Assembly (NCBI GenBank): GCA_030686995.1
Contig: CM060685.1
Span: 124,521,823-124,585,822 of the forward strand
Source of the DNA: Artemisia argyi
Lineage: Eukaryota; Streptophyta; Magnoliopsida; Asterales; Asteraceae
Direction: 5' to 3'
DNA length: 64,000 bases
Shown here one piece after another: positions 30,968 to 43,249 of the stretch. Numbering within the stretch: the first letter of the stretch is position 1; the number at the start of each line of letters is the position of its first letter. The notes below the pieces were generated by a model. The model saw nothing but the letters and a program-made list of their open reading frames with translations, did not search any database and was not told the DNA's origin. The translations under genes and the position numbers were made by a program.

Positions 30968-33340
30968 AGCTCCTACTGGGGACGGTCCCGTAAATGGGGG
31001 GACGGTCCCTTATTTATTGAGGACCGCCAATCCAATAAAGGACCGCCGGCAGTAGGTGTCCTGGTTGGCAGATGTGTTGCGATTTTAGTAACTTCCCAAT
31101 TTTAAGGTTGAATAATTTTAGTCCATTTTCAAGTCAATCATGACAAATATCACAACATGTTAACATGATTCAAATCATAATCATTCATTCATTCATGCAT
31201 GGAAAACATACAATAACATTCATAATTATAACATACTCCTAATACATCTCATAATACTAACTAGGAATCATATTTTCCTAGAGCATGCTTGATCCACGAC
31301 TTAATCCTCTTGAATTATTCAACTAGACATGTAGGGATGATTAGTTGGATGATGGTGATTGAGGTGGTGGTGGAGCTGATGGTGGCATTGAGGCAAGAGG
31401 AGTTGGTTGAGTGTTTTGTTGAGAGAGAAGGTACTCAAGATATCCTAAAATGTGGTGAAGCTCATCTCTAAGGGAGGAGATGAGATGGAAGTAATGATAA
31501 CAACATGCACAACCAATGGTGTGGTTGTTTACAGAGTTCTAATGAAGAGAAGGTTTTATGTTAGGGGATTGTGGTGGAGTGGATGGAGTGTATTCCAAAG
31601 GACCATTTGGTGAAAGAGTTAGAGAGGTATTTGGTTGAGGTGGACGTGAGATCCTTGGAGGAAGAGACATGTTTCCAAGATAGGGTGAAATGTTTTCAAG
31701 TAAATTTGGTAGTTGGGATGCTGAAACAATTTATGGGCTTGGGGTGTTTGATGTGTTGATGGAAGAGTATGAGTTACTTACAAATGTTGTGCAAGCACCC
31801 GAACTAGAGTGAGTGAGTAAGAGTGATTAGATTTTGATGAATGATGTGAATGGTGAGGAATTAGGTCTTGATGAGGATGATGAAGTGCCTTTGATGGAGG
31901 GAGTTTTGAGAGATACATTTGGTTCTTGAGAGGATGGGTCATTTTGAGTGAGGTCAATGAAGTTTGTTTGTAGTGGTGAGAGAGTGATTTTAGGCCTTTT
32001 GTTTGATAGGTACAAGGATGTTGAAGGAGATTCCATTGTAGAAGATAAAGTGGATATGGGGGATGATGAGGGTGATGAAGATTAACATGAAGCATGGATG
32101 TTTAAATAATCAAGAAGGATTATGGAATGGGTAAAGCATGCATTAGGAAGTTGTAAGCACATACAAATGTTTTGCTAATATAGGAAATGGTGGTGAAAAT
32201 CACGCAATAGGGCACCAGGTTTGCAAGAAATGAGAAATAGTGCAGGAACCCGTGACCTGGGGCTGACGGTCCCTTAAATGTGGGACGGCCCGTTATTGTT
32301 AAGGGACCGCCCCTAGTGGAGTCTCAGGTTTCAGCCCAGTTTTCCATTTCAGCAAATCAGCACCTGCAGACTGTTCTAGTGTAATACATAGCAGCATAAA
32401 CCTTTAAAACCCTATTTTAAGTGCTAGTTTAACGAGTAAGCAAGAAACTATAGTAATCCAATAGTTACAACAATCACACATTCATTCGATAGAAGGAGTT
32501 TATAATCACATAGACTAACAAATAATGATGGATCTTGTTAGATGGTAAAACTATGAAAAAATCACCTAATACCATCAATATAGAGTTAAAGATCATAGTA
32601 ACAATTATCCAATTACACATCAAACATAGTGTCTAGGGAGATTAAAACATGTTCCACAAACAAATGATACGTTACAAGATGATAGCCATTAACTATTTCT
32701 TCCCTAATAACTTGCGAAATCCCTTTCCAATTAACTTCCAAGCACCTCGACTCTCATCCCTTAACTGATGTTACATGTTCATGATTTGGGTTTGGTGTGC
32801 AGAAACGTTGTCAAAGTTCCGATCCTCAGGAGGAAGATCATGGTAGACTTGAGGGTACCCGGATGGTATGGAGTTGATGTAATTGACCGGAGATGGGGTA
32901 GTAACACGAGAAGTTCCTTCATCAGGAAACACATAATCGTCATCGTTGGGATTAAATGATGGTCTGTGAGAGAAAGAACTTGAACCTACTGACCTTCTTG
33001 ACCCGTAGTTAGACCTAGTCCTAAGTTCCGGTCCTACCGACCTTCTTGACCCGTAATCAAACCTAGTCCTACGTTCTAGATTTTGGGTTAGTGGAAACAT
33101 GACAGGGTTAACTATAGGATAATCAACATTCCTAAGGTGAGGGTAATGGTGCATGACATGACGAAAAAGGCGGGTTAAAAGCATGCTGTATGGCAAGATC
33201 ATATTGGGATTACTACGGACAAATTCCATTCGTTTGGCTATGTAATAAGCATGATTGTAGGGGATGGTGTCAGCAATACAATAGAGTATGTGGCTGAGAC
33301 AGGCAGGGAGAGCTCCTAGCCAGAGCGTATTTTCCATACG
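30968..33340 (-). mobile_element. Decayed minus-strand retroelement fragment (plant-transposon-protein type)
   Basis: Pieces of a minus-strand coding region occur at 33340-32771, 32095-31780 and about 31480-31280 (SSLRDELHHILGYLEYLLSQ type). Between them are A/T-rich non-coding stretches and two clusters of GGGACGGTCCC-like words (30980-31055 and 32255-32315). The coding phases do not agree with each other, so this is a relic. Its ends are not defined. I assign it loosely to gypsy-type elements by similarity to gag-like proteins common in Asteraceae. Confidence 0.5.
32771..33340 (-). pseudogene. Putative plant transposon protein fragment
   Basis: The frame contains LPYSMLLTRLFRHVMHHYPHL, a motif typical of the C-terminal part of the 'putative plant transposon protein' domain (PF20167-like), preceded by CIADTIPYNHAYYIAKRMEF. 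It is followed by two imperfect repeats (DYGSRRSVGPELRTR and NYGSRRSVGSSSF) and a disordered tail. The open frame extends to 33442, but the residues upstream of about 33340 are AT-rich and lie past the point where other sequence begins. Confidence 0.55.
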
Positions 33341-34448
33341 AAGGGGGTTGAATAGGGTTATAAAATTGAATTTTGAATATATTTTCTTAATAAAACATTT
33401 CTTTAAAAATACAAAAATACTTTTGTGAAAATGTTTTGTCAAACTTAAATATGTTAGTTTAGAAGAAAATAAAATTCTTTGATCACTTAACTAATAACGG
33501 TATAAAGTTTTTTCATACCTGAAGTGACGTTGTAGTAGCTACATGGAAGAAACGAGCTTCCTCGATTAAAAACTTATTAACCGTAACTTTACGTAACATG
33601 TCTTTATATTTTGTGATTATCAAAACACAAGAAGATCGAATAATGCGAATAACGTTTTTGACATTATTTGTATTAACAAATCTGCCAGAACATTTATGAG
33701 GGAATTTACAAATGTAATTCTCAATGATTGAATGGAAATTCCTGCCAAGATCAACATCAAATAGCCCTGAAAGCAGGTCACTTCAATAATTCTTTATGGA
33801 TTACGCTTAGTGGTCACAGCAGTTTCAAACAGTCTACAGTCGTGGGGTGAACTCCAGCGACTCATCTGAAATATTGATGTACTTCGGTGGATCTTTTAAG
33901 CCCTCTTAGGGTATCCGGTTCAGGAACGGCCTTGGTAAGGATTAGAGAGAGTTTTCACAGTATGCTGTTAACAATCTCGAAGTTCAAACCTATAAGTGAT
34001 AGATGGTTTGTTGCTAACTGTTTGCTTGCAGGAATTTCTGGAAGATGCTGCTGATTTCTAAAAAGATGCAGATTCATCACCCCGTGCTCACACTTAACCA
34101 TCTTAATCAATGAAATCATGATAATTGAAAGGCCTTCTACAATGCTTCTGCAACTCTGATGCTGAAAATCATGATTCAAGAAAATTGTGAGCATTCTAAT
34201 TCAAAGATCACAATGTCATATGGAGACGATAATGCTAAAGATGACTTGAAGATGAACGTTGGATGATGACTCAATGAATCCTTAAAGATCATCCAAGACC
34301 AATGAACTGTCATCAAAAGTTCGCTGCTTGAAGCACAAAGATTAACGACTATGAAGAATCAAAGACTACGAGCTACAATGTCAATTTGAAGAATAGATTA
34401 CTTGAATTTAATTTGTAATTTCCGGGGTGACCTCCCTTTGGAGGAGAT
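33341..34448 (+). other. Unclassified retroelement interior ending in a polypurine tract
   Basis: The sequence changes character at about 33341 (AAGGGGGTTGAATAGG, a phrase often seen in plant copia repeats). No coding domain is recognised. The segment ends TTTGGAGGAGAT (34437-34448), a good polypurine tract before an LTR-like start. It is probably the 3' end of a copia element whose left side is lost. Confidence 0.4.
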
Positions 34449-34800
34449 TGTTAGGAATACAAATATTCATATGAAAGACTCGGTCACCCGAGTATGGTGT
34501 AGCATCATATAGCTCGTAGTATTTATGAGATTAGTATAGATTACGTTTCAACATGGTGTCGGGTCGGGTCTTTACCCACTGTCAGCGCGTACCATAGCCT
34601 ACTAGAGGCGAGTAGGAAATATGTATAAATATCCTCTCCCACCAAGGGAGAGGGTTGGACCTTTCATTTATTTTAATCTAACATATCACTTTCTCTTTCT
34701 AAAGGTTCCACTTCTCCCTCTAATTCTCTCTACAATTCGATCCAAACCACAATTCCATACGTGTTTATGTTTATGAGTATACTACACTTCATAAATATTA
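34449..34800 (+). repeat. Probable copia 3' LTR, end undefined
   Basis: Begins TGTTAGGAATAC right after a polypurine tract. It has a TATA box (TATAAATA near 34624) followed by a C/T-rich stretch, like an LTR promoter and leader. No partner copy is in the window, so the right end (perhaps 34746-34800) is a guess. 34801-35010 shows nothing further. Confidence 0.4.
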
Positions 34801-35010
34801 AAAATCAAAAGCAATTAAGTAAGAATTCTTATATAAAATCATAATAAATAAGCAATAGGCATAGGATAAATGATACATGAATATATTACTTATTTGAAGC
34901 TATCATTTAGCATAGTTCATACTTAAACACAATGACTTTGGTATTGTGTTTAAGTTTAGTGAGGAGATCACATACTTGCATTCAATCCCAAGTGTTTTTT
35001 TTACAAACAA

Positions 35011-35851
35011 TTGGGTATAATTCTTTGATAATATCTAATAATAAGTAAGCGTTGAAAAAGAATTATTATGCTTTAAATTATGTAAGTGTAAATCATTGTT
35101 AATAGACACGTTACTCAAGTGTTAACTTTATAGTTAATAACTAAGTAAATGAGAACAATGCATACTTCAAAATTTTGCTCATCAGTTCAGCATGTCAATC
35201 TATCCCTGCATTTATATCATGCATTGCCAAAATTGTAACACCCAAAATAGTAAACCAATCTCTCGTATAAAGTCATTATCTCACCAGCCAAACTTAAAGG
35301 ACACGTTTTATCTTTCATAGAGTAAGCATTTTTATTCAGAAAGGAGTGGGAGCACAACTTGTATTTAGACTCTCATCCAACTTTATATTAAATTATTATG
35401 TTTCATAGTGTAAGCATTTGTATTCCTTGTGAGGTGGACAAATAATTGGGTATAATTCTTTGATAATATCTAATAATAAGTAAACATTGAAAAAGAATTA
35501 TTATGCTTTAAATTATGTAAGTGTAAATCATTGTTAATAGACACGTTACTCAAGTGTTAACTTTATAGTTAATAACTAAGTAAATGAGAACAACGCATAC
35601 TTCAAAAGTTTGCTCATCAGTTCAGCATGTCAATCTATCCCTGCATTTATATCATGCATTGCCAAAATTGTAACACCAAAAATAGTAAACCAATCTCTGT
35701 TATCAAGTCATTAGCTCACCAGCTAAACTTAAAGGACACGTTTTATCTTTCATAGAGTAAGCATTTATATTTAGAAAAGAGTGGGAGCACAACTAGTATT
35801 TAGACTCTCATCCAACTTTATAGTAAATTATTATGTTTCATAGAGTAAGCA
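35011..35851. repeat. Tandem duplication, 435-bp period
   Basis: 35011-35445 and 35446-35851 are two direct copies starting TTGGGTATAATTC, highly similar over their length; the second lacks the last ~29 bp. A third partial GAGTAAGCAT phrase follows. There is no coding content. It lies about 1.5 kb upstream of the Dof gene. 35852-36132 shows nothing further. Confidence 0.8.
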
Positions 35852-36132
35852 TAATATATTAACCCAAAAGTACTGAACCTAATTTATAATTATTATATAC
35901 AGTTAAATTGTAAGAGCCAAGACATTTGAGTTAATAGTATCTGTATTGACTACTAACTCGTTGTGTGTTCAAGATTAATTAAAATAATTTATGAAATATG
36001 TTATAAAATTGATGGTTTAAAGGTGTTCAAACATTGCACAAAACTTGAAATTTTTTATAAAAGTTGTAATCACATATAAAAATTTTGAATTTAGGATTAA
36101 TAAGTACACAAATATTTTAGATTTAAGATCAT

Positions 36133-36835
36133 TTGAGTAACAAACATTTTTTACATACTAAGAGATTAATCTCTACCATTTATCTTTATTTGATCTAATA
36201 TATGAAATTAATCCCAACAATTTAAAAAACCAACTTTCATCATTTTTTTTCAAATATTAATATCTTTCAAACTTCAAACTGTTAATCGTTAAGTGAAAAA
36301 AAAATACCGTTATGACGAGCATTTAATTATATTTCTATAGATAGGCACTTCGATATACTTTTGACAAAATTATTTTTTTCGTGTTTTTCATGTAATTTTA
36401 CATTTTTTTTCTCGTTACAGAAATTTGCATGAAAAAATCATATGTGATTTAACACTAATATTAATATCACATGTGATTTAACACTAATATCACATATGAT
36501 TTTTCATGCAAATTTCAATAATGAAAAAAAAAAAAAAAAAAAAAAAGACAAAAGAAAAAAAAAGACAAAAGAAAAAAGCGAAAAAAAACGTGAAGAAAAT
36601 GATTTTTTTTATCAAAAGTATATCACAGTGCCCGCCTATAGAAAGATAATTAAATGATCTTCGCGATGGTGTAATTATTTTCACTTAACAATTAACGGTT
36701 TAAGAGATATTTAAATTATAAAAAATATGTGAAATATTAACATGCTTTTAATCCCAACCATTAATTTTATTTTAAATGGATGGTATAGATGAGTCCCTTG
36801 GTATGTAAGATAAGTTTGGTATGTAAAATAACCCT
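36133..36835. mobile_element. MITE-like long inverted repeat
   Basis: Left arm 36281-36447 pairs with right arm 36490-36697; the strongest core is GAAATTTGCATG (from 36419) with CATGCAAATTTC (to 36517). Weaker pairing extends outward to 36133-36179 and 36780-36835. The right arm carries a long A-rich run (36524-36590). There is no open frame beyond the A-run translation. No clean target duplication was found. It sits about 300 bp upstream of the Dof TATA box. Confidence 0.65.
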
Positions 36836-37136
36836 CCTCAATATTTTAACCGTATCATAATTTACACACACTAATAAAATAATTAAATATGAATATACAA
36901 TTGTATTTTACTCAATAATAAAATCAAATTTGAATATACAGTTGCATATAATCTATAGATTTGTTTCAGCTTATCATACATCACCAGTTTCTCACATGAA
37001 AAGTGTTTGTCGTCTTCAAGACTCAAGAGTTTATACTAAATAGAGAAAACAATGGGTAATCGAATACCATTAATAAAAAATGTGATATGTTTGTTTTTGT
37101 ATTTATTTATTTTCGGTGTGTATGTTTTTCGTGTAG

Positions 37137-37145
37137 TATATATAA
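37137..37145 (+). promoter_or_regulatory. TATA box of the Dof gene
   Basis: TATATATAA, 248 bp upstream of the start codon. Transcription would start near 37165-37175, giving a leader of about 220 nt. Confidence 0.6.
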
Positions 37146-37215
37146 CCTAAGATGTAACCATCAAAAGACAGCCTATAACTCTTACAGAAATAAGAAGCTT
37201 TCTTCTCCTTAATTG

Positions 37216-37359
37216 ATGAAGTTCACAAGTACCCATCAACATGCTCCTCTTCCATAATAACTATTTTCAAACCCATACATGAAACCAGTCAATTCCTTCT
37301 ATCTTTGCCTCTTCTATAGGAAACTCATTAATTCTCTCTCATACTTAAATTCAAATTAG
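37216..37359 (+). promoter_or_regulatory. Three short upstream ORFs in the Dof leader
   Basis: ATG frames at 37216-37257 (13 codons plus stop), 37241-37282 (13 codons) and 37279-37359 (26 codons) overlap one another in the presumed leader, and the last ends 33 nt before the main ATG. If the transcript starts after the TATA box at 37137, ribosomes meet all three first. Their peptides are not recognised. Confidence 0.5.
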
Positions 37360-37392
37360 GGCTTTTTTCTAGATTTAATCCTTTTTTTTATC

Positions 37393-38355
37393 ATGTCTCT
37401 AGACAACACCACTCCACCAGCACAACTTACCAAAGATGAATCTCATACCTCTGCTGGTGGTGCTACAAGTGGCGTCGAGAAAACGTCTACTTTGAAACCA
37501 CCAGAACAAATTCTCAAATGTCCTAGATGTGATTCACCAAACACAAAATTCTGCTATTACAATAACTACAGTCTCACACAACCAAGACACTTTTGCAAGA
37601 CTTGTCGAAGGTACTGGACCAAAGGTGGTGCCCTTCGAAATGTTCCAATTGGTGGAGGTTGTAGGAAGAAGAAGACGAGATCAAGTTCTTCAAGAGACTT
37701 GTCTTCTTTGGAAATTGGAGGGCTTAGTTTGCTCACAGGTCTTTCACCACCCGCCATGGACTTTCAACTTAATGGTCTAAACCAATTCTCGTCGTCTACT
37801 TCATCAATCAACCCTCCTCCTTTCATGAATCTTGATTCATTAAGGCTAAAGTTCCCTTTAATCAAACAAGATTACTCTCATCTATTGCATGGAGGATTAG
37901 CAAGTTTTCAAGATTTTGGTATTACTAATAATCTTGCTTCTTCTATCGAGTCCTTAAGTTCTATCAACCAAGATTTACACTGGAAGCTGCAACAACAAAG
38001 ACTTGCGTCATTGTTTTGTGGCATCGGTGGAGTTGGAGGCGAAACTGAGCAGCAAAACCAGATAGTTATGGACTCTCAAGCTCAAAAACTACAGCCCATT
38101 TTGTTTCAAAATCTGGAAACTTCAAAACCCTCACAGACCTCTATGACAAGCGATTTAAGAAGAGATGATGGTAGTTTGGAGACTGAATGGTTCTTTGAGG
38201 GAAATTATGCACAGGTTAATGTGGATCAAGCGAATGGGATAGGTCAAAGTGACGGCGCCACCACTACAAACTATGAAAACGGACACATGAATAACTGGAA
38301 TGATGAGATTCAAGGGTGGAATGATTTCAATGATCAGTACAATGCACTTCCGTAG
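37393..38355 (+). CDS. Dof-type zinc finger transcription factor
   Basis: Single-exon 320-residue protein, a plant-specific nuclear DNA-binding factor recognising AAAG cores. The Dof domain lies at about residues 41-94 with C43, C46, C68 and C71 in the C-x2-C-x21-C-x2-C pattern ([18 protein letters not shown], then [19 protein letters not shown] and GGGCRKKK). The rest is Ser/Asn/Gln-rich, usual for Dof activation regions, with a Trp-rich tail ([13 protein letters not shown]). The finger resembles the DOF5.7/SCAP1-like group, but the subgroup is a guess, so no symbol is given. The start is the only ATG that places the finger near the N-terminus. It is the only clear host gene in the window; its promoter carries a MITE and its leader upstream ORFs. 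Confidence 0.95.
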   Translation: MSLDNTTPPAQLTKDESHTSAGGATSGVEKTSTLKPPEQILKCPRCDSPNTKFCYYNNYSLTQPRHFCKTCRRYWTKGGALRNVPIGGGCRKKKTRSSSSRDLSSLEIGGLSLLTGLSPPAMDFQLNGLNQFSSSTSSINPPPFMNLDSLRLKFPLIKQDYSHLLHGGLASFQDFGITNNLASSIESLSSINQDLHWKLQQQRLASLFCGIGGVGGETEQQNQIVMDSQAQKLQPILFQNLETSKPSQTSMTSDLRRDDGSLETEWFFEGNYAQVNVDQANGIGQSDGATTTNYENGHMNNWNDEIQGWNDFNDQYNALP

Positions 38356-38400
38356 CTTGTGCTGAAGATTCAAATGGATGGATAATCAGAAAGTTATCAG

Positions 38401-38406
38401 AATAAA
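38401..38406 (+). terminator. Candidate poly(A) signal of the Dof gene
   Basis: AATAAA 46 nt after the stop codon, followed by T-rich sequence (38420-38500). Confidence 0.45.
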
Positions 38407-38409
38407 ATC

Positions 38410-39635
38410 TTGATTAGTTGTCTTATGTTTTTCTATCTTTTGTTTGAGTTATGTTTTATTTTTATTTATGTTTTATTTGTTTTGTTTCTTTTTCTATATG
38501 TTCCGATTGAAAAAAAGAATGATGAAGATAATAGATGTTTTTTTTTGTTTTTTGTAGTGAATGTTTCATTTTATGTTTTTAGCTTGAAGGATATAAAATC
38601 TATGTTGCATTAGTTATGAGCATTTAAATAGGTTATGGTGAGTTTTCTTAGCAAAATTAAATAACTCGAACAAATTTTGATCGTCTACAATGTTTTGTTG
38701 CAAAATTTATCCTATTATGTTTGCTAAAAACTACAAAAATTAAAATGTGAATTAGAGTCACTAATTTCAACGAAAGTACATGTATATTGCTCAACAAAAG
38801 TACATGTGTAGTGCTCAACAAACTCAAGATCATTTGAGTATACTAAAACTAGCTGCTGGTTAAAAATGTGTCCTTTTAATAAGCATGTTTAAAACGAATA
38901 AATGTGTATAATTATGGAATATATTAGTACATTTAATGTTAATTTTATAATTATAGAATGTTTAACCACAACGTATAGTGTTGTTGTTATAAAAAACTTG
39001 CTATTGTGTGCCAAAATTTAATTTTAAATAAAAAAATGCATTTAATGAACATTTATTGATCTCTAGAATTACCATAATTAATCATAATTTTGATATTAAT
39101 TAACTCCCAACATACCCTGTAGGCACAAGTTAGCTACTAACATATATAATTAACAATGCGAATAAAAAATTAAACAAGAACGTACAGAAAGATTTAAAGT
39201 ATCTGTAAATCCATTATTCCTAATTCCGTGCTACATTCTAAAACAATTTATTAACAAAACTTCAGTAAGGCATTTTACATATACAAGTGTTAAGAAATGT
39301 AATACACATGTATTACACTCCGTTCCAGAATATCTGTCAATGGATTTTAAATGAAGTTACGTACTGCAATCATTACTCGATGATTTTGATTTTATATTTA
39401 AATGAAAATCAGCACATTATTCTTGTTTACGTAGTTACCGGATACGTATTTAAATGTTAATTTTTTCGTATAAAAAAATATTTATTTTGTAAATACACAG
39501 TTTTAAAATATTTAATCATTATACTATTCATCACTCAATTCTCATCTTTATATTTTAAAATAACTAGTTATAATAGCCGTGCACGCACGGAGTTTTGATA
39601 TAAAACTTTTATCATGTACTTAATACTGAATATAT
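38410..39635. other. AT-rich intergenic region downstream of Dof
   Basis: No gene. A phrase ACTCCGTTCCAGAATATCTG near 39317 resembles Stowaway/Tourist-type MITE ends, and a CCGTGCACGCACGG palindrome is near 39582. Neither could be extended to a full element. Confidence 0.5.
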
Positions 39636-40670
39636 TGTAACACCCCCAAAATCTGAATTTGCGGAAGAATACATGTTTGGGTGCTACAAATTGATAATCA
39701 CAACACAAAGATATAAAGAACGGATTTGAAGATCCGTTTTAAAATGTTATACATTACCAAATTTAAATGTCATACATCAAGTTTAAGTTTTAATAAAAAC
39801 AATGCCCATTTAACATGATTGTCCCAAATCAGAGTTCATGGATATGTAAAAACACTTTAGATACTTATGACCAATGCCTTGCCTTGCCTTCAACAATCAC
39901 ATTCTCAAACACCTGAGAAAACACGCTAAAAGTCAGCTAACGCTGGTGAGTTCATAGGTTTAAATAAATAAGCACTTATGGACCATGGCAAATAATTCAA
40001 CAAACACACACTAATTCGGTATGCAACACTAAGCTCATCCAACCGAAACTAGACAAAAAAAATATGCCAAAGGCATAGCAAATAAGGGTGCCCGCGAGTG
40101 TTAATCCCCTGATACTCGGCAAATCCGACATGGTATACGTTCGCATTGACCTGTCGGGCCAACCGAATGGGGGAGTCACTCCCAATAGATCTATTTATAT
40201 TATTCGCGCTTCCCAGCAGGACGGTTGATGATAGTGGGCGCAATGGGATTCAAACAGACTTAGGTTATACAACATACAAGTGTGAAAAAACAAAAGTTCC
40301 ATTTTTGGTCCATGAAAGCAATTTTGCATGTTTCTCACCACAAGGTTTATAAAAACAGTAAGTATAAAAACGGGGCTATAAACTCACCTTAATGATAGAA
40401 ATCTGCTAGTCAATAAGTAAGATAGTGCAACCGCTCCGACATACGACCTAAATCAGTATGGTAAGCCTTAGCGCAATACTCGTGATGTTAAATGTTTTGA
40501 TGTGACCAAGTTCTCGTGTATTTCTTGCTTGTTGTGTGGTAACGTATATTTCAAAAAATGGTTTGTAGTAAATACTCATGGTGATGGCTCATGGTGAAAG
40601 TGTACGGTGAGGAAATACGTGTGACGGAACATCTGTGCTTAGTACTCGTTGTTGTAAAAATAAGTAAGTA
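39636..40670 (-). repeat. Chromovirus-type LTR fragment (Del/Tekay-like)
   Basis: The + strand starts TGTAACACCCCCAAAATC. Reverse-complemented, this end matches the LTR end at 53770-53825 (TGTAGCACCC, ATGCATGTATTC, then GATTTTGGGGGTGTTACA). A second shared stretch is the AACTCACCAGC...GCTGAC box (39905-39955 against 53518-53560). No primer site adjoins it, so it is a 3' or solo LTR. The right boundary is not resolved. Confidence 0.55.
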
Positions 40671-40678
40671 ATATATAG

Positions 40679-41338
40679 TAGGTGTGAGCAAATATACAGA
40701 GAACCGAGCTGGAACCAAGAACCGAACCGGAACCGACCAAACCCGAACCGACTTTTAGAACCGTGGTGCGGTTCTCGGTTCTTCAATTCTTCAAATTTCG
40801 GTTCTCGGTTCGGTTCGATCCGGAACCGCAGTATTGGTTCCGGAACCGAAGAACCGCCCACCAATAACTTATTTTCAATTTTTTTTACCTAGCTCTTTAA
40901 TTAGTTGAGATAACTATGGCTAGCTGTTACCTAGATAGCAGGGATCCATATTAAATCATATATAGTTTGTTATCTAATAAGTATGTATAATAGAGACAAT
41001 ATATTACATCTCTAAGATAATACGTAGTACTCATTGTATCAAACCAAATATCACACGTACTGCTTGTATACTTATCTTATTTCTTTTTCAATTTGTTACC
41101 AAGACGAACACCATTTGTCCAGGAAGACGAACACCATTTGTCCTCGTCATCACCTTTTTATTTACAAATTTCGGTTCCAATTGGTTAGACCCGCAAAGAA
41201 CCGAACCGAACCGAGAACCGAACCGGAACCGAGACATGTTACTCGATCCGGTTCTCGGTTCCTTGGCCATCCATTTTTCGGTTCTCGGTTCTCGCGGTTC
41301 CAGTTCGGTTCCGTGCAGTTCCGGAACCACATATAGAT
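40679..41338. mobile_element. GGTTC-rich non-autonomous element, possibly hAT-like
   Basis: Two blocks dense in GAACCG/CGGTTC words (40700-40860 and 41170-41336) flank an AT-rich middle. The left end TAGGTGTGAGCAAAT looks like the ends of plant hAT derivatives, but no matching right terminal repeat or 8-bp duplication is visible. Open frames in the blocks are low-complexity artefacts. Confidence 0.45.
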
Positions 41339-41340
41339 AT

Positions 41341-41675
41341 ATTATCGTAAATATATATACTTATAATTAAATATTTAATTAATCATTACTTATAATTAAT
41401 TAAATAATAATCGGGAAATTAGTATAGTAATGGTGCTAGTGCGGTAATATTATACTATGAACATTTTTAATATTTATAATATAGTTATAATTATAAAAGA
41501 GAGTTAATATTAAGTATTTAATTTTGAAGAATTAAATAGGTGCAAGTGTATAAATAAACTTCATTTATATGTTTTTATAATGTCCAAAAATATTAATTTG
41601 GAAAAATAAACATTTTAATAACAAAATATTTTATTTCATCTTCTAGTCGGTTTTTACCCAAAATTATTCTAAGTG
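41341..41675. other. AT-rich spacer
   Basis: No feature recognised. Its last bases (TTGAG, 41676-41680) are the target duplication of element E. Confidence 0.6.
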
Positions 41676-41680
41676 TTGAG

Positions 41681-43243
41681 TGATAACATCAAATAAGTCC
41701 ATGATTTAAGTGTTAATTTCCCTCTTAATTACTCATCTTTTGTATTCATATATTATGATATATACTCTTATTTGTTAATATTATGTTTTTAGTGCAAAGA
41801 TGAGCAAAGGAACGAAGAAACACGGAAATGGAAGGACTAAAGAGAAAATATGTGAAGTATGCGGATTTTGCACCAACGATGGCGTAGAGGTTTCATCTAC
41901 CTACGCCGTAGCAAATACTTATGAAGACTACGGCGTAGCTCAGCCATGACTACGGCGTAATGATCTACTAAAGGGCTCTACGGAGTAGCCACTCTCCACC
42001 TACGGCGTAGACCCCAAAATGAGGCAGTAAAGAACTCACGTGGCCTAAGAAGAAGTTCAGCATAGTTTCCCATATAACTACGCCGTAGAAGCATCTAAGG
42101 AAGAAACTATGCCCGTAGCACTTGATCAAGCTACGGCGTAGTAAATATTAACAAAGGCTACGACGTAGTAACTCCTCCCGCTACGCCGTAGCAAAGTTAG
42201 GTCTATAAATACCAGCCCTAATTCCGAGTTTATTCATTCACTTTTCACCACACAGAAGTTGGGAGAAACTTAGGGAGCAGGAGGAACGAAGTTCGGTCTG
42301 CATATAAGTCATTTCCAAGGGAGAATTCACACACCAATCATAAGTTTATTCATTCCTTTGATTTGTATTTGATTCATGTTTACACTTGTGATATTAAACT
42401 CTTGTTTTACTGCAATTATGAATATGAGTGGCTAAACACCTCTTGGTGTTAGCCTTGTTATAAAATTGTTATTGTTATGATTTAGTTTTCTATGCATCTA
42501 TTATCATCTTGTTTATATACTTTCTTGGCTAGTCTTAGGACACTCTAGTTTTGGTAGTGTTGAGTATTTGTAGTTCCTTGGAGGCTTGGTGAATTAACCC
42601 TAGGACCCAAGCCAATGAGGATGTGACTTCGTGATAGAAATATCACCATACATGTGCGAATTAATCCTAGGACCACCTACCAATGCAATATGCTTAAAGA
42701 ATTTAGAGGGGGTGAAAGATGTGACCAATACCCGCATCCCGCTAGACTTGTCCAAGTTAGTAGAGGTACTTAATGACTATTGCATCTTCGTAGGTTCACG
42801 CCACCCGATGAACTCTTGTCTTTACAATAGGCGGGAATAGGACAAGGTGTAGGATAGATTTAGGTGATTTAACCCTCTGATCCTAAATGTATATAACCCC
42901 CAGACGAAACGATAGGATGCACTTTATAGAAAACTAATCATAATAATAACAAGAGTAATAATTAGGTTAACACTGCTTCTCCCTACTGATTCTCTTCTAT
43001 TTACTTACTTGTCTTGTTATTTACTTTTATTAGTCAATTAATCTCTATAATCATAAAACCCCTTTTAAAACATGACACTAAACTTAGATAGACTCTGCAA
43101 GCATAGCTCTTGGGACGACCCCGGCTTTACCAACTAGCTATACCTCACACGACCAGGTACACTGCCTGATAGTGCATTAGGTAGACCTTAGGTAAACGAG
43201 CAACTTTATAAATATTAAAACCTGGTCGGTAAAACCTGCATCA
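41681..43243 (+). repeat. E 5' LTR
   Basis: Starts TGATAACATC and ends CCTGCATCA. 41886-42194 carries a cluster of CTACGSCGTAG words directly before the TATA box TCTATAAATA (42202-42211). A CTATACCTCACACGAC segment near 43140-43155 sits where family A has its tRNA-Asp-like box. Confidence 0.9.
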
Positions 43244-43249
43244 AGTTTT

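Noticed and set aside
33333..34752. TTCCATACG on both sides as a target duplication of the 33341-34750 segment
   Set aside because: The left side does not begin with an LTR terminus, the match is longer than the usual 5 bp, and no partner LTR exists in the window.
36490..36684. 64-codon minus-strand frame of Phe/Lys runs
   Set aside because: Translation of an A-rich run within the MITE-like hairpin.
39317..39345. Stowaway/Tourist-type MITE end (ACTCCGTTCCAGAATA)
   Set aside because: No matching inverted end or target duplication found nearby.
40589..41336. Frames of about 80-100 codons rich in Arg/Pro/Glu/Ser
   Set aside because: Artefacts of GAACCG/CGGTTC word repeats open on both strands.
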